A stretch of DNA of 46,769 nucleotides from NCBI GenBank assembly GCA_964587655.1, contig CAZPMT010000032.1, forward strand, positions 1 through 46,769, written 5' to 3'. A program made the translations under genes and the position numbers. Shown one piece after another: positions 41,908 to 46,769 of this stretch. The notes beneath the pieces are model-generated. The model saw only the letters and a program-made list of their open reading frames with translations. It had not been told where the DNA came from and ran no database searches. The number at the start of each line of letters is the position of its first letter. Positions within the stretch are counted from its first letter, which is position 1. Source of the DNA: CAZPMT01 sp964587655. GTDB taxonomy: Bacteria; Hydrogenedentota; Hydrogenedentia; Hydrogenedentales; SLHB01.

Positions 41908-41959
41908 TGGGAATGCCCTCCCCTTCTTAGGTTGATAAGACCGCTATTCTCGGCTTCCG

Positions 41960-41988
41960 ATTATACGTATGGAGATTTTTGCTTGCAA
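41960..41988 (-). promoter_or_regulatory. Promoter of the HU-family gene
   Basis: On the minus strand, TTGCAA (41988-41983), a 17-bp spacer and a perfect TATAAT (41965-41960). It predicts a 45-nt leader. The self-complementary TTGCAA could also serve as -35 for the divergent DUF4432 gene (weak). Confidence 0.75.
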
Positions 41989-42091
41989 GCCTTTCGAAGC
42001 ATTATTCTATGAAGCGCCACGCGAAAGTCAAGATTTCCTCGCGGGCGCGCAACGGGTGTGTTGGTTCGGTTGTCGACAGCGGAGATCAGAG

Positions 42092-43219
42092 ATGGATATC
42101 TACGGAAAGAAATACGCGATGGATGATTTGCGCCGGCGCGTTGGAAACATGGACCAGATTGCCGGCATACGGACGGTTCAGTTGGATGACGGCAATGAGC
42201 GGCCGGCGCGCGCAGCCATAATTCATACGGGAACGGGGTTGGAAGTGACGGTCCTCCTGGATCGGTGCCTCGATATTCCGTCCGCCTCGTATAACGGCAA
42301 GGCGATGGGCTGGCGATCCGCCACCGGCGACGTCGCGCCACAGTATTTTGAAGCCGAGGGCATTCGCTGGCTCCGCAGCTACTTCGGCGGTCTCGTCACC
42401 ACGTGCGGCATGACGCACGTCGGCGCGCCACGTCCTGAGAGCGCCCTCCTAGGCAACGGCCTTCACGGACGCATCGGCAACCTGCCCGCCAGGAACATCA
42501 AGATAAACCAGGGGTGGAAAAACGGAAAGTACGTCCTCAGCGTAACTGGCACGATGCGCGAGACCGTTGTCTTCGGCGAGAACCTGACCCTCACCCGCAC
42601 AGTATCCACGGAACTCGGCGAACGCAGATTCCGAATCCATGACGTTGTCACAAACGACGGCTTCAACGATACAAAGTACATGTTCCTGTACCACTGCAAC
42701 ATCGGCTGGCCCGCTCTCGACGCCGGTTCCGAGATGCTGTCGCCAAGCCGCTTTGTCGCGCCGCGCGACGCTGAGGCGGAAGACGGCAAAGAGAACTGGT
42801 GCAAGATGGATCCGCCCGTCCACCAGTACCGCGAGAAGTGCTATTACCACGACATGGTCCCCGCGAAGGACGGGACGGTCTCCGTGGCGCTCGTGAACGA
42901 CGGTTTCGCGCGCGGCAACGGCTTCGGCGTGTACGTCAAATACAACAAGAACGAACTGCCGCGATTCGTCGAATGGAAACATATGGGCGAACAGGATTAC
43001 GTAATCGGGTTCGAGCCCTGCAACTGCGGCGTCGAAGGCCGCCAAATAGACGAGGAGCTCGGCCTGCTCCACACCATCAAGGTCGGCGAAAGCAAGACCT
43101 TCGACCTCGAGTTCGGCGTCATACTCACCGAACAGGAACTGAACGCGTTCAAGGCGAAAATGCCGAAGGTAAAGCCAAAGCTCGTCAAGAGTTACCAGGA
43201 CTTCGTGAAAAAGCTCTGA
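42092..43219 (+). CDS. DUF4432 aldose-1-epimerase-like protein
   Basis: A 375-residue protein of the galactose-mutarotase-like beta-sandwich superfamily, DUF4432 type. Supportive segments are EVTVLLDRCLDIPSASYNGK, SYFGGLVTTCGMTHVGAP, LHGRIGNLPARNI and IGFEPCNCGVEG, with a conserved His (YHCNIGWP) and acidic residues. No signal peptide. The family is poorly characterised but usually linked to sugar metabolism. ATG 42092 has GGAG about 7 nt upstream. It diverges from HU. The 277-bp gap after it holds two TTGACAT copies (43296, 43317) and a 7-bp stem TGCAAGA/TCTTGCA (43413-43439), with no assigned function. Confidence 0.7.
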   Translation: MDIYGKKYAMDDLRRRVGNMDQIAGIRTVQLDDGNERPARAAIIHTGTGLEVTVLLDRCLDIPSASYNGKAMGWRSATGDVAPQYFEAEGIRWLRSYFGGLVTTCGMTHVGAPRPESALLGNGLHGRIGNLPARNIKINQGWKNGKYVLSVTGTMRETVVFGENLTLTRTVSTELGERRFRIHDVVTNDGFNDTKYMFLYHCNIGWPALDAGSEMLSPSRFVAPRDAEAEDGKENWCKMDPPVHQYREKCYYHDMVPAKDGTVSVALVNDGFARGNGFGVYVKYNKNELPRFVEWKHMGEQDYVIGFEPCNCGVEGRQIDEELGLLHTIKVGESKTFDLEFGVILTEQELNAFKAKMPKVKPKLVKSYQDFVKKL

Positions 43220-43484
43220 CGGGAAATCCTAGGGGGCGAAAAGGGGGAAGGCCGTCTCTGTAAAGCCTATCTCCGCCCGGAATTGAATTGTTTATTTGAC
43301 ATAATGTAAAGCGCACTTGACATTTCGGAGAAATAGACTGAAGGCTGTAAGTCTCAAGTGCCAAGACATCGTTCAGTTGCAAGCTTGCTGAAGCGCCCGA
43401 TCAACGAACATGTGCAAGACCCCCGCAAGCGATCTTGCAGCGTCTATTGACCCACCGCGCCGTGCGTTGGTTTCTCGATAGCGA

Positions 43485-43490
43485 TATAAT
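43485..43490 (+). promoter_or_regulatory. Putative -10 of the queuosine operon
   Basis: A perfect TATAAT ends 6 nt before the queE ATG, with no Shine-Dalgarno, as expected for a leaderless message. No good -35 is seen. The same arrangement precedes the PIN gene. Confidence 0.5.
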
Positions 43491-43496
43491 GCCGCA

Positions 43497-44201
43497 ATGA
43501 CCTCTCGTCTTGAAAATGAACGCTTGAACACAGTTTGTCAAGACACGACAAACTGTGCCGAGCTTGCCGTCACGGAAATCTTCAAGAGCATCCAGGGCGA
43601 ATCCACCTGGGCCGGCACGCCGTGTACCTTCGTGCGCCTCACCGGCTGCAACCTCCGCTGCACGTATTGCGACACCGCGTATGCCTACGAAGGCGGGACG
43701 CGCATGACGATCCGCGAGATACTGCGCCGTTGCGGCGAACTCGGATGCGGCCTCGTGGAAGTTACGGGCGGCGAACCCCTGCGCCAACCCGAATGCGCAA
43801 CCCTCGTGACCGGCCTGATCCAAAATGGGTATACTGTCCTCATCGAAACGAACGGGACGCTGCCGATTGCGGCCTTGCCGTCCACCGCCATAAAGATCAT
43901 GGACATAAAGTGCCCCGGCAGCGGCATGTGCGACAAGACGGAATGGTCCAACATCGAAGCGATCTCGCCCAATGACGAGATCAAGTTCATCGTGACGGAC
44001 CGCGCCGATTACGAATGGGCCCGCGATACCGTTACGCGGCACGCCTTGGCGGCCCGGTGCAAGGCCGTGCTGTTCGCCCCGGCGTTCGGCGAACTCGAGC
44101 CGCGCACGCTCGCGTCGTGGATCCTCGAGGACGGCCTGAACGTCCGCTTGCAGATCCAGTTGCACAAGTACATTTGGCCCCCGGGCCAGCGAGGTGTCTA
44201 G
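43497..44201 (+). CDS. queE: QueE, 7-carboxy-7-deazaguanine synthase (radical SAM)
   Basis: A 234-residue radical-SAM enzyme converting 6-carboxytetrahydropterin to 7-carboxy-7-deazaguanine in queuosine synthesis. The iron-sulfur motif is C-x3-C-x2-C (CNLRCTYC), in TGCNLRCTYCDTAYAYEGG. IFKSIQGESTWAGTPCTFVRL and TGGEPLRQPE match the family. The first 25 residues are not family-like: codons 12-20 are encoded by a 27-bp palindromic repeat that keeps the frame open. The conserved part starts near AVTEIFKSIQGE. Followed directly by queD. Confidence 0.93.
   Translation: MTSRLENERLNTVCQDTTNCAELAVTEIFKSIQGESTWAGTPCTFVRLTGCNLRCTYCDTAYAYEGGTRMTIREILRRCGELGCGLVEVTGGEPLRQPECATLVTGLIQNGYTVLIETNGTLPIAALPSTAIKIMDIKCPGSGMCDKTEWSNIEAISPNDEIKFIVTDRADYEWARDTVTRHALAARCKAVLFAPAFGELEPRTLASWILEDGLNVRLQIQLHKYIWPPGQRGV
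43530..43556 (-). repeat. 27-bp palindromic repeat (copy c), inside queE
   Basis: ACAGTTTGTC (43530-43539), a 7-nt loop and GACAAACTGT (43547-43556), perfect arms. Its length of 27 is nine codons, so it inserts without shifting frame. Confidence 0.85.
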
Positions 44202-44900
44202 ATGAAAGTGGAGCTTGTAAAGGAATTCTTCGTCGAGGCCGCTCACCGCAACGCCAACGCCCGCGGTCCCGCCGCACGACTGCACGGACATAGTTTCCGG
44301 ATCGAGATCATCGTTGAAGGCGAAGTCGACCCGGCGGTCGGCTGGCTTATCGACTACGGCATCATCAAAGAAGCCTTCCGGCCTCTCTATGAAAAACTCG
44401 ACCACAGTTATCTGAACGAGATCGAGGGTATGAACGACGCAGCGCTCGAGGACGTGGCTGCGTGGATCGAAGAGCGCCTCGCCCCGAGGCTGCCCGGATT
44501 GAAAGGCGTCCGCGTATCCGTCGTCGGCGACAACGCGTTCCGTCCCGTCGAACTCGAGGCCGATCCCGACCGCGATCTCCCGGCGCGCATCGCGTTTACG
44601 TTCGAGGCCGCCCAGCGCCTGCCCAACCTGCCCGAAGGACACCCTTGCCGGAACCTGCACGGCCACACATATCGCATCGAAGCCGGCGCCGCCGACCTCG
44701 GCGGACTGTTGGACCCCCTGCGTGCGTTGTACGAAACGCTCGATCACCGCTGTCTCAACGACGTTTCCGGCCTTGACGAAGCCACAAGCGAACGACTGTC
44801 CGCGTGGATCTGGGACAGGCTGTCAAAGGACGTCGCCGACCTCGAAGTAGTCGTTGTCCAGGAAACCGCAACCGCGAGGTGCATCTACCATGGCAAGTGA
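44202..44900 (+). CDS. queD: Tandem double-domain QueD-like 6-carboxytetrahydropterin synthase
   Basis: A 232-residue protein formed of two QueD domains (single QueD is about 120). Domain 1 (res 1-125) keeps the three zinc histidines (H15 in EAAH, H28 and H30 in LHGH) and the D67-H68 pair (LDHSY). It lacks the nucleophile Cys (A24) and the Glu near the C-terminus (SVVGDNAF). Domain 2 (res 130-232) keeps the Cys (C149), LHGH, the D181-H182 pair and Glu221 (VVVQETATARCIYHGK), but its first zinc His is Gln138 (EAAQ). It sits between queE and queF; the stop overlaps queF by 11 bases. How the halves share activity is inference (see findings). Confidence 0.85.
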   Translation: MKVELVKEFFVEAAHRNANARGPAARLHGHSFRIEIIVEGEVDPAVGWLIDYGIIKEAFRPLYEKLDHSYLNEIEGMNDAALEDVAAWIEERLAPRLPGLKGVRVSVVGDNAFRPVELEADPDRDLPARIAFTFEAAQRLPNLPEGHPCRNLHGHTYRIEAGAADLGGLLDPLRALYETLDHRCLNDVSGLDEATSERLSAWIWDRLSKDVADLEVVVVQETATARCIYHGK

Positions 44901-45327
44901 GATTTCCCCTAAGGACCAGTTCAAGCCCCATGACCGCGCGCTGCCGTTCAAAGGTCCCGAGGCAATCGAGCCGGCCCTTCTCGAATGTTTCGATTACGAA
45001 TACGCCGACACCGAAGTAGGCAAGACCGCCGAGATCACCACCACCACCGACGAATTCACCTCCCTATGCCCCTTCAGCGGACTCCCCGACTTCGCCCGCG
45101 TGACCATCATCTACACGCCCCACCGGCACTGCATCGAACTCCGCTCCCTCAAGTACTACCTAATGACCTACCGCGACGCCGGCATCTGGTACGAACACCT
45201 GATCAACCGCATGCTCGGCGACCTAATCAACGCCTGCAAACCACGCCGCATGAAAGTCATCATCACCTGCAACCCCCGCGGCGGCCTAGCCAGCACCCTC
45301 ACCGCCGAATACGAAAGAGAAGTGTAG
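44890..45327 (+). CDS. queF: QueF, NADPH-dependent 7-cyano-7-deazaguanine reductase (type I)
   Basis: A 145-residue enzyme reducing preQ0 to preQ1. The active-site Cys is in TSLCPFSGLPDF and the QueF motif is ELRSLKYYL (E-L-R-S-L-K-Y-Y). The length is that of the short, YkvM-type QueF. It starts inside the end of queD. With queE and queD it covers most of preQ1 synthesis; queC and a GTP cyclohydrolase are not in the window. Confidence 0.95.
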   Translation: MASEISPKDQFKPHDRALPFKGPEAIEPALLECFDYEYADTEVGKTAEITTTTDEFTSLCPFSGLPDFARVTIIYTPHRHCIELRSLKYYLMTYRDAGIWYEHLINRMLGDLINACKPRRMKVIITCNPRGGLASTLTAEYEREV

Positions 45328-45341
45328 CGATCCGGCAACCC

Positions 45342-45368
45342 AAAGTGTTTCGTGGATTGACAAACTGT
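45342..45368 (+). repeat. Decayed 27-bp palindrome (copy d) after queF
   Basis: The right arm GACAAACTGT (45359-45368) is intact; the left arm matches 7 of 10. It keeps the exact 27-bp geometry, 15 bp after the queF stop. With copy c it brackets the queuosine operon in opposite orientation. Confidence 0.55.
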
Positions 45369-45420
45369 GGATCGTCGGGAAGGGCGTGCCCATAGCGTCT
45401 CGACGGGAAAGCCGTGCTAC

Positions 45421-45632
45421 TCCCGTTGAACCTAAATTCGGCAGTTGAATTGTCCAAATTGCTGGCTATGCGAGCATAAGTAAAGGAATAACAATTGGTT
45501 ACACCGCCTATTTCCAACTGCCGTGCAGTTGAAAATTTCACCCTTTGGGTGATTCTTGTCATGAGATAACTCTTGCGTTCGCAAGACCTTCGCTCAATGA
45601 ACTGCCTAATTTAGGTTGAAAGACAAACGGGA
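45421..45632. repeat. MITE-like element, 212 bp
   Basis: Left terminus TCCCGTTGAACCTAAATTCG then GCAGTTGAATTG (45421-45452); right terminus ACTGCCTAATTTAGGTTGAA ... ACGGGA (45601-45632). Apart from an 8-nt extension in the right end, the ends are near-perfect inverted repeats. It lacks the inner 9-bp repeats of its relatives. Inside is a hairpin CTTGCGTTCGCAAG (about 45571-45585). It accounts for most of the gap after queF. Confidence 0.65.
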
Positions 45633-45673
45633 CGTCGACCCGAAGCGGAATCGCGTCGAAATCCCAATACTCC

Positions 45674-45850
45674 TTGGCTCACATGGGCCGTCCCCTGGCG
45701 AACGACAGCTTCGTGAACAAAGTGGAAGCATACCTGCGATGCCGCGTCCGCCCCCTGGCCCCAGGCCGGCAAAAGGGCTGCCTCAAGAACAAGCCAAAGA
45801 CGACAAAAGAGAAGCAAATCAGACGGCAACTGTCCCTGCGTAGCCCTCGC
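45674..45850 (+). pseudogene. Fragment resembling the C-terminus of a REP-associated tyrosine transposase
   Basis: The frame from 45674 reads LAHMGRPLANDSFVNKVEAY then LRCRVRPLAPGRQKGC. This resembles the C-terminal end of Y1/RAYT transposases, which carry a GRPLG-x-x-x-F-x-x-x-LE-x-x-x-GR-x-L-x-P-x-x-x-GR pattern after the catalytic part. The HUH and Tyr core is absent. Beyond it the frame runs into repeat DNA. The identification rests on one short pattern. Confidence 0.45.
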
Positions 45851-45851
45851 G

Positions 45852-46020
45852 TGCACAGCGACTCCTGCTTCCGTCATTCCCGCACGCGGAAGCCTTGCAC
45901 ACGGGCGCGAAGGCGGAAATCCAGGCAGGTTCCACACGCGCAGCGACTCCTGCTTCCGTCATTCCCTTCCCTTCCGTCCTTCCCTTCCCTTCCGTCATTC
46001 CCGCGAAAGCGGGAATCCAG
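45852..46020. repeat. ATTCCC-N8-GGGAAT repeat array, left part
   Basis: Contains degenerate units (ATTCCC at 45876 and 45961) and one perfect palindrome, ATTCCC-GCGAAAGC-GGGAAT at 45997-46016, with CGTC on its left and CCAG on its right. CTTCC-type runs lie between. The motif is the same as the 20-bp dRS3 repeat of Neisseria. The stop codon of the minus-strand GIY-YIG gene begins 2 bp after it. Confidence 0.75.
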
Positions 46021-46022
46021 TC

Positions 46023-46316
46023 TCATTGCAGTTCCTCCGACAAGTCGCGCCATTCCGGGTTCTCGCGTTCGATGAGTTCCAGCTTCCAGGCCCGGTTCCA
46101 ATTCTTGATCTGTTTCTCTCTGATAATGGCTGACCGCATGTCATCATACCGTTCGTAGTAGACCAGCGTGTGGACACCGTATTTCTTAGTGAAACCTTCG
46201 ACCACCCCGGTCTTGTGTTGCGAAACGCGCAACGGTAGATCGCTTGTTACGCCCGTGTACAGGGTCCCGTTGCGCTCGCTGGCCATGATGTATACGACGG
46301 GCCTTTTCTCTTCCAT
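46023..46316 (-). CDS. GIY-YIG nuclease-domain protein (UPF0213-like)
   Basis: A 97-residue single-domain GIY-YIG protein. VVYIMASERNGTLYTGVTSDL holds the two signature strands, followed by the Arg-containing LPLRVSQHK, REKQIKNWNRAWKLELIERENPEW and a short tail. Such proteins are small nucleases of unknown role. ATG 46316 (MEEKRPVVYIM) is chosen over a longer frame that would translate the flanking repeat (VIPAQAGIQ). It lies between inverted copies of the ATTCCC repeat, so it may be mobile. Confidence 0.85.
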   Translation of the reverse strand: MEEKRPVVYIMASERNGTLYTGVTSDLPLRVSQHKTGVVEGFTKKYGVHTLVYYERYDDMRSAIIREKQIKNWNRAWKLELIERENPEWRDLSEELQ

Positions 46317-46329
46317 CGCTTTCCCCTGG

Positions 46330-46349
46330 ATTCCCGCTTGCGCGGGAAT
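46330..46349. repeat. Inverted ATTCCC-N8-GGGAAT copy before the GIY-YIG gene
   Basis: ATTCCC-GCTTGCGC-GGGAAT with CTGG on its left and GACGG on its right, the mirror of the flanks at 45997-46016. Together the two copies enclose the GIY-YIG gene. The stretch 46350-46507 shows no gene. Confidence 0.75.
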
Positions 46350-46507
46350 GACGGTGTCGGGCGTTGATTCTAAACCTTTCGCCGGTTCCGCGGCCATGCG
46401 AAGAGCTTTCGATAGCTTCTACTGTAGTGGATCATACTACTCATGTTTTATCCGTACATCTTATCCGGCAATCGCCGAAGAAGATATCACCGTCTAACAT
46501 GAGAGTC

Positions 46508-46769
46508 CCTTCCCTGCCGTCATTCCCGCGAAAGCGGGAATCCAGGCCAGTTCCGCGCGCACAGCGACTTCTACTTCCGTCATTTCCGCGAAGGCGCGAA
46601 TCCAGGCTCGTTGCGCGCACAGCGACTTCCCTCCCGTCATTCACGCGAAAGCGGGAATCCAGTCCGGTTCCCGCGCGCACAGCGACTTCCCCATCCGTCA
46701 CTCCCGCGCAGGCTGGAATCCAGGCCGGTTCCCGAGCGCACAGCGACTCCTGCTCCCATCATTCCCCTC
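46508..46769. repeat. About 60-bp tandem repeat array continuing past the window
   Basis: ATTCCC-type cores at 46522, 46582, 46639, 46700 and 46761, so spacing is 57-61 bp. Cores vary: perfect at 46522; the others carry one or more changes (for example ATTCAC at 46639). The spacers share a CAGCGACTTC-CTCCCGTC block and a CCAGGCCGGTTC-CGCGC block. The same spacer sequence is present at 45852-46020, so the GIY-YIG segment interrupts one array. Not CRISPR: the spacers are repeated, not unique. Confidence 0.75.

Noticed and set aside
43220..43496. preQ1 riboswitch before queE
   Set aside because: No preQ1-I, -II or -III motif was seen, and the -10 element is directly before the ATG, leaving no leader.
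46508..46769. CRISPR array
   Set aside because: Spacing is about 60 bp but the spacers are themselves repeats, and the core is palindromic and variable; there are no cas genes.

Overview
The window is a GC-rich (about 60%), densely coded stretch of a Gram-negative bacterial chromosome. The evidence for an outer membrane is a beta-barrel porin, a TolC/MacA/MacB-type envelope-spanning export operon, lipoprotein signal sequences and a GT9 heptosyltransferase-type enzyme. The futalosine menaquinone enzyme MqnA, many secreted sugar- and lipid-active enzymes, and dispersed intergenic repeats suggest an uncultured environmental lineage such as Candidatus Hydrogenedentota or a PVC-type phylum. That assignment is inference from gene content only.

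Layout. 1-4.4 kb: the 3' part of uvrA, an orphan PspF-type sigma-54 activator and a secreted GH36 alpha-galactosidase. 4.4-6.5 kb: a PIN toxin/antitoxin-like pair and a DUF4143 ATPase. 6.5-12 kb: a secreted ceramidase-like protein, a secreted beta-propeller, a LacI regulator with a well-formed promoter, and a URO-D-like protein. 12-16 kb: a periplasmic amidase and a porin. 16-21 kb: a DNA methyltransferase fused to a nuclease-like domain, then glycosyltransferases and an acetyltransferase. 21-22 kb: a secreted nucleoside hydrolase. 22.3-30.7 kb: the conserved translation/RNA cluster rimP-nusA-infB-ylxP-rbfA-nrnA-truB-ribF, with a clear promoter and a leader attenuator. 30.7-36.7 kb: a tripartite export operon (TolC-like, MacA-like, MacB ATPase, MacB permease). 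37-39.3 kb: a lipoprotein esterase and an MFS permease. 39.4-43.2 kb: mqnA, tsaB-rimI, an HU protein and a DUF4432 epimerase-like protein. 43.5-45.3 kb: the queuosine operon queE-queD-queF, in which QueD is a tandem double-domain protein.

The non-coding DNA is unusually structured and holds four repeat families. (i) A 27-bp palindrome with 10-bp arms and a 7-nt loop sits at the starts of three genes and, decayed, behind queF. (ii) About 200-bp MITE-like elements have related terminal inverted repeats; two of the three carry inner 9-bp GTCCA repeats. (iii) A 59-bp three-stem element. (iv) A roughly 60-bp tandem array built on a 20-bp ATTCCC-N8-GGGAAT motif surrounds a small GIY-YIG gene at the right end. 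A fragment resembling the C-terminus of a REP-associated transposase lies among them.

The strongest candidates for something new are the double QueD, whose two halves have lost complementary active-site residues, and the palindrome and MITE-like families. No CRISPR array, tRNA, rRNA or recognisable metabolite riboswitch was seen.
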